From Methylibium sp. Root1272 (GTDB lineage: Bacteria; Pseudomonadota; Gammaproteobacteria; Burkholderiales; Burkholderiaceae_C): a DNA stretch of 64,000 nucleotides. The number at the start of each line of letters is the position of its first letter. Positions within the stretch are counted from its first letter, which is position 1. The stretch covers positions 124,001 through 188,000 of the forward strand of contig NZ_LMDY01000015.1 in NCBI RefSeq assembly GCF_001425905.1, in the 5' to 3' direction. Positions 6,804 to 15,457 of this stretch are shown here, piece after piece. The translations under genes and the position numbers were made by a program. A model generated the notes under the pieces. It was not told the DNA's origin and did no database searches. It worked only from the letters and a program-made list of their open reading frames with translations.

Positions 6804-9615
6804 CGATCACTCCCTCGCTGCGTTCGGCCTTGCCGTAGCGCACCGGTTGCAGCTCGCGCAGCGCCGCGAAGCTGCGCTGGACCCAGGGGTCGTAGAGCCC
6901 GGCGGCGGCGCGGCGCGCGTTCACCTCGTGCAGCTCGACCGACTTCTCCTCGAACGGAAAGGCCTGCTCCTCGAGCAGCACGTTGTACTGCTCGAGCTCG
7001 GCCTTCGACAGCTTCTTCGGCCGCTGCGACGCCATCAAGGCCTTGCCGAAGTCCTGGTAGAGCGCAGCGGTGTGGTAGGTCGCCGCCGTCGTCACGTCGG
7101 CCACACCGTAGTTGGCAGCCACGCCATAGGCCTTCAGCACCTCTTCCATGCGGGTCTTCTTCAGCTTGAGCTGCTTGGCCAGCGGCTCGACCAGCGCCAC
7201 CTTGCGGTAGGCGTCCAGGCTCGGCTCGGCCAGCGCCAGCGCCGCGGTGGCGCCGAGGTAGCGGGTGCGATCGGTGCGTGCGCTGCCGCCGCGCTGGTCG
7301 GCCTGCAGGTTGTCCTGCATCAGCGCGAGCTCGCGCGTCGCGTTGCCGTCCGCCTTGGCGATGCGTGCGAGCCGGTAGCGCGCCTCCATCGCCGGCTCCA
7401 GCGGCTCGGGGTGCTGTTTCAGGTAGGCCTCGTAGGCCTTCGCGGCCGCGGCGCGCGAACCGCCCTTCTCGGCCGCCTTCTCGTGCAGCTCGGCGGCCTG
7501 CCACTGAGCAGAACGCGCGGCGGCCGGCGACTTGGCCGCAACCGCCAGGCGCTCGTACTCGCCGGCCGCCTGGGCCCAGCGGCCCTGTTCCACATAGACC
7601 ACCGCCAGCTTGCCACCGACCTCCGGCTGCAGCGGATGCGTGGGGAAGCGTTGGCGGAAGTCCTCGAGCGCGCGGGCCGCGCCGTCCCAGTCCTTCAGAC
7701 CGATCAGTGCGGCCGCGGCGTCGTACTGCGCGGTCGCCCGCACGGTCGACTGCGGCGCGACGGCGGCCACCCGCGTGAAATGGTCGACCGCCTCGCGCGA
7801 CTGCCCGGCGGCGCGGGCCTGCTCGCCCTGCTTGTAGATCGACGCGGCCTGGCGCTCGACCAGCTCGCCACGGCCGGCCGCCTTCTCCGGTGTCAGCGCG
7901 ATCACCTCGCCGTAGCCGCGCTCCGCGCGGTCGAAGGCGCCCTGCTCGAAGGCGGTGTGCGCCAGCACGGTCCACGCGGTCCGGCGCTGCTCCGCGGCGG
8001 CCGGCGGCTTCAGGTCCAGTACCTGCTGAGCGACCGTGGCAGCAGGCTCGGCATCGCCCAGCGCATAGAGCTTTTCGGCGGCGTTGCTCAGCACGGGACC
8101 CACGCGCGGATCACCGTCGAAGGCCTTCGCGAACTGCAGCGCACTGGCCACCGCCGCGCGTTGCAGCGCCGGCCGTTCGGCCGCCGCGGCCTTCTTCTCG
8201 AGCTGCGCATGGCCGAGCAGCGCCGCATAGCCGGCGTCGGCGCTCTTCGCGTGGGGCGGGTACTGGTAGGCCGTCTTCTCGTACTCGGTCACGGCCTCGG
8301 CGTGGCGCGCGTCCTCGTACAGCAGCTCGGCGAGCAGGAAGTTGTTGGCCGCCGCATCGGGATCGGTCGGGAACGACTCCAGCCAGCTGCGGTACCAGCG
8401 CACCGCCTCCTGGTAGTCGGCCGTGCTCCTGCTCTTCTGCGCGCTCGCGTGATAGTGGCGCGCCAGCTCGGCCAGGTGGGTCTTGACCAGCGGCTGCGCG
8501 CGTTCCCAGCCCTGCGGGTTGGCGCGGCGGAACTCGCTGGTCGCGCCGTAGCGGGCCACGTATTCCTTCTTCGCCTCCAGCGCCAGGTTCGCGAAGCCGG
8601 CCTGCTGGTAGATCTCGATCACGCGCGCCTGCAGCACCGGTGCCTGCGCATGCAGAGGCTGGCGACGCGCGAAGGCACCGAAGGTGTCGGCCGCGTCCTT
8701 GGTGCGCTCCTGCTTGATGTAGAGCTCGCCGAGCTGCTGGTAGACGCGGAACTCGTAGCCGCGCCGCACGTCGCTGGTGATGTAGGCCGGGATCGATTCG
8801 GCGCCCTGCAGGTTCTGCAGGCACAGGCTGGCGACACGGAAGGTGTCCTCGACGAGTTCGCGGTCGGCGCGGCTCAGGTCGGCCAGGCTGGCGAGGTCGT
8901 CGTCTCCTTCGTGCTCGCCCAGCGTGAGGTCGAGCACGCCGAAGAACGGGCTCAGCGCCTCATCGAGCCGGCCCTGCTTGAAGCGCGACCAGCCCTGCAT
9001 GTACAGCGCACGGCCCTGGTAGGGGCCGTCCTCGTCGCCGTCGAGCACGGTGCCGTAGGCCTGCTCGGCCTTCGCGTAGTCGCGCACCGTGAACAGCAGC
9101 TCGCCGCGGCGGAAATGGGCTTCGTCCCGGTAGGCGGTCTGTGGATAGTCCTGCACCAGCCGGTCGAGGGTCTTGAGCGCCACTTCCAGCTCGCCGCCCT
9201 GCTCCTGGGCGCGCGCCAGCTGGTAGAGCACGCGGTCGTTGCCCGGGTCCTTGGGGTAGGCCTTCAGGTAGCCCTGGTAGCTGGCGATCGCGGCACGGTA
9301 GTCCGGCCCGCTGGTCGCGGTGGCCTCGACGCTGCGCTTGTCGGCGCTCTCCATCTCCAGGTCGCCCAAGCGGCGCATCGCTTCCGCGCGCTGCGGCGCA
9401 CCGGGCGCGACCTCGAGGAACTTGCGGTAGGCGGCGATCGCCTGCTCTTCGCTGCCCGCGATGCCAGCGTCCTTCTGCACGCTGATCTCGCGGCCGGCCA
9501 GGCTGCGCAGCGTCGGCTCGTCGTCGGGCGTGCCCTGGCGCTTGCCGGCGCAGGCGCTCAGCCCGCCGGCGATCAGCAAGGGCAGCAGCAGGCAACGACT
9601 ACTGCGCGGGCGCAC
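6790..9615 (-). CDS. large TPR-repeat lipoprotein, GltE/Bam-like scaffold
   Basis: About 941 residues, almost entirely TPR-type helical repeats. I chose the GTG at 9615 because AAGGAGG precedes it by 6 bases; a TTG at 9633 would have no such site. The N-terminus is a lipoprotein signal (LLPLLIAGGLSACAG). Repeats run from about residue 40 to the end, for example EEQAIAAYRKFLEVAPGAPQ and TDYQEAVRWYRSWLESFPTD. Large TPR lipoproteins next to ExbB/ExbD/AgmX genes recall the Glt gliding apparatus of myxobacteria, but similarity is by architecture only. It contains one YGATS segment, a partial match to flavinylation sites, judged weak. Confidence 0.8.
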   Translation of the reverse strand: MRPRSSRCLLLPLLIAGGLSACAGKRQGTPDDEPTLRSLAGREISVQKDAGIAGSEEQAIAAYRKFLEVAPGAPQRAEAMRRLGDLEMESADKRSVEATATSGPDYRAAIASYQGYLKAYPKDPGNDRVLYQLARAQEQGGELEVALKTLDRLVQDYPQTAYRDEAHFRRGELLFTVRDYAKAEQAYGTVLDGDEDGPYQGRALYMQGWSRFKQGRLDEALSPFFGVLDLTLGEHEGDDDLASLADLSRADRELVEDTFRVASLCLQNLQGAESIPAYITSDVRRGYEFRVYQQLGELYIKQERTKDAADTFGAFARRQPLHAQAPVLQARVIEIYQQAGFANLALEAKKEYVARYGATSEFRRANPQGWERAQPLVKTHLAELARHYHASAQKSRSTADYQEAVRWYRSWLESFPTDPDAAANNFLLAELLYEDARHAEAVTEYEKTAYQYPPHAKSADAGYAALLGHAQLEKKAAAAERPALQRAAVASALQFAKAFDGDPRVGPVLSNAAEKLYALGDAEPAATVAQQVLDLKPPAAAEQRRTAWTVLAHTAFEQGAFDRAERGYGEVIALTPEKAAGRGELVERQAASIYKQGEQARAAGQSREAVDHFTRVAAVAPQSTVRATAQYDAAAALIGLKDWDGAARALEDFRQRFPTHPLQPEVGGKLAVVYVEQGRWAQAAGEYERLAVAAKSPAAARSAQWQAAELHEKAAEKGGSRAAAAKAYEAYLKQHPEPLEPAMEARYRLARIAKADGNATRELALMQDNLQADQRGGSARTDRTRYLGATAALALAEPSLDAYRKVALVEPLAKQLKLKKTRMEEVLKAYGVAANYGVADVTTAATYHTAALYQDFGKALMASQRPKKLSKAELEQYNVLLEEQAFPFEEKSVELHEVNARRAAAGLYDPWVQRSFAALRELQPVRYGKAERSEGVIDAIR

Positions 9616-11515
9616 GGTCGGCCTCCTTCGCAAGGGTGGCGCGGTCGTGCAACTGGGCGACCGCGAAGCGGGCCTGCGTGAGGTAGGCCGTCAGGCGCTC
9701 CTGCTGGCGCGTCAGCGCCGCCACCGCGATGTCCTGCACCACCTGCTGCTGTTCCCGGCTCAGCGCGGCCACGCGCGGGATCAGCACCTGGATGCGCCGG
9801 TCGAGTTCGGCGATGCGTCCATCGAACTTGCCGAACCGCGCGGGCTCGTCGCGCTGCGCCTGGGCGAGCGCGGTGTCGCGGCGGCGCGCCTCGGCCAGTT
9901 CGCTGTCGATGGTCTGCAGCGCCTTCTTCGCCTCCCACACGCGCGCCGGGTAATCCTGAGCCAGTTGCCAGCTCAACGCGCCGGCGGCGAGCCGCACCCG
10001 ATCGGGCGCGGTGGCGAACTGCGGGTCGCTGCCCTGCTCCTTCAGCGCAGCGCGTACGCCGTCGATGCGGACCTGCAGCTCGCGCTGCCGTGCATCGGCG
10101 AAGGCCACGCCGTCCGCCTGGGACTCTGCGCGCTCCAGATCGCCAGCCAGCGTGTCGCGGCGACGCTGGACTGCGTCGAGGCCGCTCTCGTTCGCCTTGG
10201 CACTCGCCTGGACCTGCGTCAGCCGCTGCGCGAACGCCTGGCGCCGGTTGGCGAGCATGTCGCCGAACACGCCGAGGTTGTCGGCCCAGTGCTGCAGGTT
10301 GTTGGACAGGAAGCGCAGGTCGCGGTAGTTCTTGAAGGCCTCCTGGAATTCATGCTCTGCCAGCACCTGCGCCAGGTGCCCGGCGTGCGGCAGCTCGGGG
10401 AGCTCGCGCAGAGTCCAGAACCAGCCCATCTCGTCGCCCGGGTTGCGGTCGATCAAGCCCTCGACCAGCTTGCCGGCGCGGATCGCCGCGATGGATTCGT
10501 TCAGGTGTGCGCCTTCGCGGTCGTAGGCGACGATCGCCTCGTTGTAGCGCTCCAGTGCCTGACCCAGCGCTCCCAGTTCGGCATAGGCATACGGCAGCGC
10601 GATGCGGCCTTCCAGCACCGCCGAGTCGCTGTCGTCGCGCTGCGCCAGCTCCGTCCACGGCACCAGCGCCTTGGCCGGCTGCTTGAGCGCCGCAGCCGCC
10701 CAGCCGAAGCCGAGCAACGCCTTGTTCGCGTGCAGGCTTTCCAGCCGCACGCGCTCCAGGTAGCCGCGCGCCGCCTCGGCACGCTCGTCCTGCAGCGCGG
10801 CGAAGCCGAGCGCCACGTTGGCCTTGTCGCGCAGCGTGCGGAACTCCTCGTTGGGCTGCGGCGCGCGACCGATCTCGTCGAGCAGCGCGCTGCCGCCCGC
10901 GGTGTCGCCACTGCGCACCAGTGCCACGCCGAGGTTGAAGCGCGCGTACTGGCCGGCGCCAGGGCGCCTGGCCATGCCGTTCAGCACGGTGGCGGCGCCG
11001 GCGTGGTCGCCGCGTGCCATCAGCAGGTTGGCCTTCAACAGGCCGCGGTCGTCTTCCAGCTCCGGCGGGAGGTGGTTCTCGACGCGATCGATGGCCTGCT
11101 CGGCCTCGGCGAGGAAGCCCCGCTGGTAGCGGATCTTGGCCAGGTAGTACCAGGCGCGATCGCGTACCTTCGGCGACGCGCCCTTCTCGATCAACTGCGC
11201 GAAGATCTGGCCGGCCTCGCGGTGCAGCCCGTAGGACAGCAGCAGCCCGCCGCGCAGCACCTCGGCCTCGTCGGCGTGCGCCGGCACGCGGTCGAAATGC
11301 TGCGAGGTCATCAGCGTGGTGATCGACGTGAAATAGTGGTCCTGGAAAAAATGGAACAGCGTGTCGCCGTAGTGGGGATCCTTGACCACCCGTTGCGGCG
11401 GCAGCGGCTCGGCCGCCAGCGCGCTGCCCGCCGGCAGCAGCGCCGCGAGCGTGGCCGCGGCGACGAACCGCCGCGTTGCGCGTGCCAGGAAGGACCTCGA
11501 ACCCATGCGGCTCAC
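9599..11515 (-). CDS. exported TPR and coiled-coil protein
   Basis: About 638 residues. The signal peptide (FVAAATLAALLPAGSALA) is followed by PPQRVVKDPHYGDTLFHFFQ. TPR-like repeats fill about residues 60-370, then a long Gln/Arg/Ala-rich coiled-coil region about 400-620. The start is ambiguous: GTG at 11515 makes a GTGA overlap with the upstream gene, while ATG at 11506 is also possible. No catalytic motif is seen. Role inferred from context: periplasmic scaffold connecting the inner-membrane motor and outer-membrane components. Confidence 0.78.
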   Translation of the reverse strand: MSRMGSRSFLARATRRFVAAATLAALLPAGSALAAEPLPPQRVVKDPHYGDTLFHFFQDHYFTSITTLMTSQHFDRVPAHADEAEVLRGGLLLSYGLHREAGQIFAQLIEKGASPKVRDRAWYYLAKIRYQRGFLAEAEQAIDRVENHLPPELEDDRGLLKANLLMARGDHAGAATVLNGMARRPGAGQYARFNLGVALVRSGDTAGGSALLDEIGRAPQPNEEFRTLRDKANVALGFAALQDERAEAARGYLERVRLESLHANKALLGFGWAAAALKQPAKALVPWTELAQRDDSDSAVLEGRIALPYAYAELGALGQALERYNEAIVAYDREGAHLNESIAAIRAGKLVEGLIDRNPGDEMGWFWTLRELPELPHAGHLAQVLAEHEFQEAFKNYRDLRFLSNNLQHWADNLGVFGDMLANRRQAFAQRLTQVQASAKANESGLDAVQRRRDTLAGDLERAESQADGVAFADARQRELQVRIDGVRAALKEQGSDPQFATAPDRVRLAAGALSWQLAQDYPARVWEAKKALQTIDSELAEARRRDTALAQAQRDEPARFGKFDGRIAELDRRIQVLIPRVAALSREQQQVVQDIAVAALTRQQERLTAYLTQARFAVAQLHDRATLAKEADRAPAQ

Positions 11516-12075
11516 TGCCAGACTTTGACGTCGAACTCCGGCTGCAGCTTGCCGGTGGAGTCGTTGATGCGCAGCTCGATGTACTTCGGGTCCGTGCCCT
11601 TCTCGAACTTCACGGTCGCGCCGCGCTTGTAGTCGCGCTCGTGCGGGCCCTTGCCGGTGAAGAAGGCCACCAGCTCGTGCTCTCCGGCGCGCAGGTTGCC
11701 GAGGTAGACGCGCTGCACGCCGCCGCGGTGCAGCGCCTGCACCTCCAGCGGCGTGTAGAGGTAGTTCGCCACCACCTTGTCGTCGAGCTTGATCTGCACC
11801 GAGTCGAGCTCGAACAGCTTGCCCACGTCCATCGACACGAACAGCGCCACCTGCGTGCTGGCCGGGAACAGCAGTTCCTCCTCCAGCACCAGCAAGTCAC
11901 GATTGAGGCGGATCACGTCGCCTTTCACGTCCTGGATGCGTCCATCCAGTCCGCCAGCGGCCTCGCTCGCTGCCGGGGCCGGGGCCGCCACAGCCGCATC
12001 GGCCCCCCAGGCCGGCGCCACGGCCGCGCCGAACACGAACCAGGCGACGAGCGCCCCACAGCATCGACTGAACAT
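11512..12075 (-). CDS. exported protein of unknown function in the motor operon
   Basis: 187 residues from the ATG at 12075; an ATG at 12108 would add 11 residues and overlap the DUF3570 gene by 20 bases. A signal peptide (ALVAWFVFGAAVAPAWGA) precedes a Pro/Ala linker. The mature domain is predicted beta-rich, with VALFVSMDVGKLFELDSVQI and a PEGA-like pattern LGNLRAGEHELVAFFTGKG. No enzyme motif is seen. Its neighbours (TPR scaffold and DUF3570 barrel) suggest a periplasmic adaptor. Confidence 0.7.
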   Translation of the reverse strand: MFSRCCGALVAWFVFGAAVAPAWGADAAVAAPAPAASEAAGGLDGRIQDVKGDVIRLNRDLLVLEEELLFPASTQVALFVSMDVGKLFELDSVQIKLDDKVVANYLYTPLEVQALHRGGVQRVYLGNLRAGEHELVAFFTGKGPHERDYKRGATVKFEKGTDPKYIELRINDSTGKLQPEFDVKVWQ

Positions 12076-12088
12076 ACGCCGGGCTCTT

Positions 12089-13204
12089 TCAGAAGGTGGC
12101 TGATACATAGATCTGCATCACGCCGGCAGTGAAGCTGTAGCGGCTGCCGCTGCGGATGTCGGTGAAGTCGCGGAAGTTGTAGCGAACGAACTCCAGCGCC
12201 CCGCCCGCCTTCAGCTCGTACTGGCCCGGCACCTGCTTGAAGGTGTAGGACAGCTTGCTGCCCAGGCCGACGTTGTTGAAGCTGCTGAGCTGGCGGTTGC
12301 GCGAGATGTAGGTCGTCTCGACCGTGGCGTTGTCGCTGTAGAACAGCGCGCGGTCCTGGGTGTGCACGCGCACGAAGGCGTCGCCCAGCCAGAGCTCGCC
12401 GAAGTAGCGGCTGTAGCCGACCTCCGCGGTGTGCGCCTTGATGGCCCAGGTGTCCCAGAAATAGCGGTACTCGGCGTGCAGCGCGTCGCGCGATCCCAGG
12501 TCGCCGACCACGCGGAACTTGACGGCCCGCGCCGATCGCGTGCGCGGGTTGCGCTCGGGCACGGCGGCGCCGAACACGCGCGCCACGCGGTAGGGGCTGC
12601 CCAGGAAGCCGTCGTCCGACAGCACCTCGAGGTTCGCGCTCATCAGCCAGCGCGGGGTCAGGATCTGCGTCGCGCCCAGCCGGTACTGCCAGTGCCGGGC
12701 GTAGTCCGAGAATTCGGGCGAGTCCTTCTTGCCGACCTTGTCGGAGCCGCGCGTGAAGCCCAGGTTCACGGTGGTCATGCCGCCGAACACCTCCTGGCTC
12801 ACGTCGAAGCTCATGGTGTCGGCCGTGTAGTCGGGCTCCTTGCTGTTCGTGAAGCCCAGCGTGAGTTTGGAGTCGCGGTACACATAGTCGGCACCGAAGC
12901 CGTACTCGGTGCGGCGCTCGCGATAGGGGCTCGCGGTGGTCACGACATCGATCGACGCGTTGCTCACCGCATCCACGTAATAGGAAGCCGACAGCGACAC
13001 CTTGTCGGCCAGGCTCTTGCGCACCAGCAGCGCCGGACCGGAAGCGGTCACGCCGCCACCCTTGTAGACGTGGGCCAGGGCCTCGGCCTGGTCACCGGGC
13101 AGGTCGACACCGCGCGCCGCGCCGGCGGCCAGCACGCCGCCCAGCAGACCGGCCAGCCGCGCCCAGTGGCGCCGGCGCAGGCGTCGCAGGCTAGTTGCAG
13201 CCAC
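12089..13204 (-). CDS. DUF3570 family outer-membrane beta-barrel
   Basis: 371 residues from a GTG at 13204, which has GGAGG 5 bases upstream and lies inside the last codons of the DUF4266 gene; no in-frame ATG is available nearby. Signal-like N-terminus, then many amphipathic strands with aromatic girdles (for example SLSASYYVDAVSNASIDVVT), ending MQIYVSATF with the terminal Phe typical of outer-membrane barrels. DUF3570 proteins commonly sit beside DUF4266, TlpA-like and ApbE genes, as here. The predicted function, an outer-membrane conduit or porin for a redox module, is inference. Confidence 0.82.
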   Translation of the reverse strand: MAATSLRRLRRRHWARLAGLLGGVLAAGAARGVDLPGDQAEALAHVYKGGGVTASGPALLVRKSLADKVSLSASYYVDAVSNASIDVVTTASPYRERRTEYGFGADYVYRDSKLTLGFTNSKEPDYTADTMSFDVSQEVFGGMTTVNLGFTRGSDKVGKKDSPEFSDYARHWQYRLGATQILTPRWLMSANLEVLSDDGFLGSPYRVARVFGAAVPERNPRTRSARAVKFRVVGDLGSRDALHAEYRYFWDTWAIKAHTAEVGYSRYFGELWLGDAFVRVHTQDRALFYSDNATVETTYISRNRQLSSFNNVGLGSKLSYTFKQVPGQYELKAGGALEFVRYNFRDFTDIRSGSRYSFTAGVMQIYVSATF

Positions 13205-13427
13205 AGCCGCCTCCCTGCACGCCGGTGGCGCCACGCGCGCCCTCGCGCACGCTGCGCACGTGCTCGCGGTGCTTGTCCACCAGCGGGTCCTGCGAGAACT
13301 GCATGATGGGATCGGCGAGCCGCTCGCGCTCGTAGGGCTTGACCCAGGGCTGGATGCCACAGCCCGAGAGCAGCGACAGGCCCAGCAACGCTGCCGCTGC
13401 AGAGATAAGGTTGCGTGACGGCTTCAT
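13191..13427 (-). CDS. DUF4266 small lipoprotein with C-terminal GGGCGCN
   Basis: 78-residue lipoprotein (LSLLSGC lipobox). The core carries a PYERERLADPIMQF motif and a HREHVRSVREGA segment, and the protein ends GGGCGCN. The two C-terminal cysteines could bind metal or form a disulphide. The start at 13427 overlaps the TlpA gene stop (ATGA), and the end overlaps the DUF3570 start by 14 bases, so these three genes are tightly coupled. DUF4266 has no known function that I can name. A GAT tripeptide lies near the tail but lacks the rest of a flavinylation site. Confidence 0.82.
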   Translation of the reverse strand: MKPSRNLISAAAALLGLSLLSGCGIQPWVKPYERERLADPIMQFSQDPLVDKHREHVRSVREGARGATGVQGGGCGCN

Positions 13428-13945
13428 TGCTTGAGCAGCTCCCGGACCTGCTTGTCGTAGGTGTCCTCGTAGCCGGTCTTGTAGCCAAGATGGACGTACT
13501 TCACGCGCCCGTCGCGGTCGATCAGCACCGTCGACGGCATCGTGCTCAGGTCGTACTGGCGGCTCACCTTCTTGTCGGTGTCCAGCAGCACCGGGAAGCT
13601 CACGCCCAGCTTGGCGGCCACCTCGGCCGCCTTGCGCACGTCGTCGTCGACGTTGACGCCGATCAGCACGAAGCCCGAGGCGCGGTACTTCTCGTACAGC
13701 CGGTTGAGATGCGGCATCTCCTGGCGGCACGGTCCGCACCAGGTGGCCCAGAAGTTCACCATCACGACCCGGCCGCGCTGCTCCTGCAGCCGCAGGTTCG
13801 GCCCGTTCATGCTGCGCAGCGTGAAGTCGGGCGCCGTCGAGGCCGGCGCGATCGCCGGCACGCAGAGGCCGGCGTAGGCGCCCAGCGCCGCGCCGGCGCA
13901 CAGGCGCAGCGCCTGGCGCCGCGGTGGAAGCAGGATCGTGGTCAT
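13424..13945 (-). CDS. TlpA-like periplasmic thioredoxin
   Basis: 173 residues, exported (signal region LCAGAALGAYAGLCVPAIAP). The thioredoxin fold has the active site NFWATWCGPC (Cys70 and Cys73) and cis-Pro segment TMPSTVLIDRDG. TlpA/ResA-type proteins reduce disulphides, especially haem-binding CXXCH cysteines before haem attachment. In this operon the likely clients are the haem-motif cysteines of the HzsA-like protein and the terminal Cys pair of the DUF4266 protein. It is separate from the CcmG encoded in the ccm operon. Confidence 0.9.
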   Translation of the reverse strand: MTTILLPPRRQALRLCAGAALGAYAGLCVPAIAPASTAPDFTLRSMNGPNLRLQEQRGRVVMVNFWATWCGPCRQEMPHLNRLYEKYRASGFVLIGVNVDDDVRKAAEVAAKLGVSFPVLLDTDKKVSRQYDLSTMPSTVLIDRDGRVKYVHLGYKTGYEDTYDKQVRELLKQ

Positions 13946-13959
13946 GGGGCGTCTTTCCT

Positions 13960-14631
13960 TCAGAAGAAGAAGCTGATGCCGGCCGTCAGCTCGAGGTTCT
14001 GCGTGCTCTGGCGCTTGCCCAGCACGTCGATCGAGAAGATGTGGTCGCGCATGTCGACCTGCATCGCCGCCCAGTCCGCCAGCATCAGGCGCATGCCCAG
14101 GCCGAGGTTGAAGGTCTGGCGCCGCTGGTCGTTGAACTTGGTGCTGCCGATGCCGCCGATCACGTAGACGGCGGTGGCCTTGGCGCGATTGCGGCCGAGG
14201 AAGACCTCGCCGGGCAGCACGTTGTAGCCGACCGAGAGGTTGTAGTACGCGAGCTTCTCGTCCTCGTCGGCGAACACGCCGCCGGGCAGCACCTGGCGGA
14301 AGGCCTCGTCGCTGACCTTGGTCTGCGCATAGACGCCCTGCACGAAGAAGTCCTCGGTGATGTGGTACCCGAGGCGCACCCCCCCGACGATGCTGGAGCC
14401 GAAGTTCTCGGTCGCGTAGGTGCCGGTGAACAGCCCGATCTCGAAGTCGTTCGACGGGAAGCGCGGCAGCTTGACGTCGCGGCGGTCGACCTCCGGCACG
14501 ATGACCTGCTCGTTGCCGGGCTGCTGGCTCTGGGCCGCGGCCGGCGAGGACAGCGTGGCGAGCGCGGCGGTCAGGGCTGCGGCCGCAAGGGCCGTCGTCA
14601 GCAGGGGCTGGGCGTGGGTTCTTCCGGTCAT
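13960..14631 (-). CDS. outer-membrane beta-barrel domain protein 1
   Basis: 223 residues; ATG at 14631 chosen because a signal peptide follows directly (LLTTALAAAALTAALATLSS...AQ). The mature N-terminus contains EQVIVPEVDRRDVKLPRF, then an eight-stranded-type barrel with FEIGLFTGTYATENFGSSIV and an ending LTAGISFFF, the C-terminal Phe signature. It resembles the barrel family first described in myxobacteria (as I recall TIGR04565). It is a paralogue-like partner of the next barrel, with the same ending. Confidence 0.78.
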   Translation of the reverse strand: MTGRTHAQPLLTTALAAAALTAALATLSSPAAAQSQQPGNEQVIVPEVDRRDVKLPRFPSNDFEIGLFTGTYATENFGSSIVGGVRLGYHITEDFFVQGVYAQTKVSDEAFRQVLPGGVFADEDEKLAYYNLSVGYNVLPGEVFLGRNRAKATAVYVIGGIGSTKFNDQRRQTFNLGLGMRLMLADWAAMQVDMRDHIFSIDVLGKRQSTQNLELTAGISFFF

Positions 14632-14641
14632 GGTGTTCTCG

Positions 14642-15457
14642 TTAGAAGAAGAAGGAGAGGCCGGCGGTGACCGCGCGGTACTCGGTACTGCGGGTGTCGG
14701 CAACGAAGGCGGTGTAGATCGTGTAGTCGACGCGCAGCACAAGGCGCTCGGACACGTGGTAGCGCGCGCCGATGCCGGCATTGCCGAGCTTCGCGTCGGT
14801 GACCGATGCAGCCACCAGACTCTGGTTCGGGAAATTCCTGAACTTGCCCAGGCCAATGCTGAAGAACGGCGACAGACGCTGGTCCGACCAGGGCTCGGCG
14901 AGGACGTTGACGTGCCAGAAGTCGGTGCCGGAATACAGCCCCTGCACCTGACCGATCGTGCCCTCGACGCTCAGCGTGTCCGACAGCTTGTAGCTGGTCC
15001 AGAACTTGAGCATCGGCTCCGACTTGAACTGGCCCCAGGCCGCGCCGAGCTGGACGCGACGGCCCAGGTAGTCGTCGAGCGCGATGTCGCGGAAGGTCTT
15101 GGCGCCACCCGCCTCGGTCAGCGTGGTCTCGAGCTGCTTGCGGTGCACCCAGCCTTCCTTGCCACCGGCGGTGCGCACCTTGTACCAATCGGTGTGCCGC
15201 AGCGTGATGGCGATCCACTCCTGGCGCGCCGCGACGAAGTGCACCGGATAGCCGCGGCCGGGGCCGGTGTGCAGCTCGATGTAGGGGTCGGCCACCTGCA
15301 CGCGCTCCACATCGGTGTCGGCCTCCGCCGCAGCGCCGTCTTCGGCGGCACGGGCGGGAAGCGAGACCGCGGCTGCGGCGACGACCAGCGAGAGCACCAG
15401 GCCGCGGCGCGCGAACGCGGCTGCAAGGCCGGAGAAAAACGGGCTCGGGCGCTTCAT
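14642..15457 (-). CDS. SH3-like domain plus outer-membrane beta-barrel protein 2
   Basis: 271 residues. After a signal peptide (LVLSLVVAAAAVSLPARA) comes an SH3b-like domain at about residues 48-115, with YIELHTGPGRGYPVHFVAAR and WYKVRTAGGKEGWVHRKQLE, a type often used to bind peptidoglycan. A barrel with short strands follows, ending TAGLSFFF. The ATG at 15457 overlaps the preceding gene's stop (ATGA). The combination suggests an outer-membrane protein that also contacts the cell wall or stem peptides. Confidence 0.78.
   Translation of the reverse strand: MKRPSPFFSGLAAAFARRGLVLSLVVAAAAVSLPARAAEDGAAAEADTDVERVQVADPYIELHTGPGRGYPVHFVAARQEWIAITLRHTDWYKVRTAGGKEGWVHRKQLETTLTEAGGAKTFRDIALDDYLGRRVQLGAAWGQFKSEPMLKFWTSYKLSDTLSVEGTIGQVQGLYSGTDFWHVNVLAEPWSDQRLSPFFSIGLGKFRNFPNQSLVAASVTDAKLGNAGIGARYHVSERLVLRVDYTIYTAFVADTRSTEYRAVTAGLSFFF

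Noticed and set aside
6709-11632. Long plus-strand open frames opposite the TPR genes
   Set aside because: Low-complexity, Arg/Leu/Ala-rich translations without motifs; the minus-strand genes have lipoboxes, ribosome sites and TPR patterns.
13191-13427. Flavinylation site in the DUF4266 tail (RGATG)
   Set aside because: It lacks the upstream Asp and the Ser/Thr before GA found in known ApbE targets; kept only as a remark in the ApbE finding.
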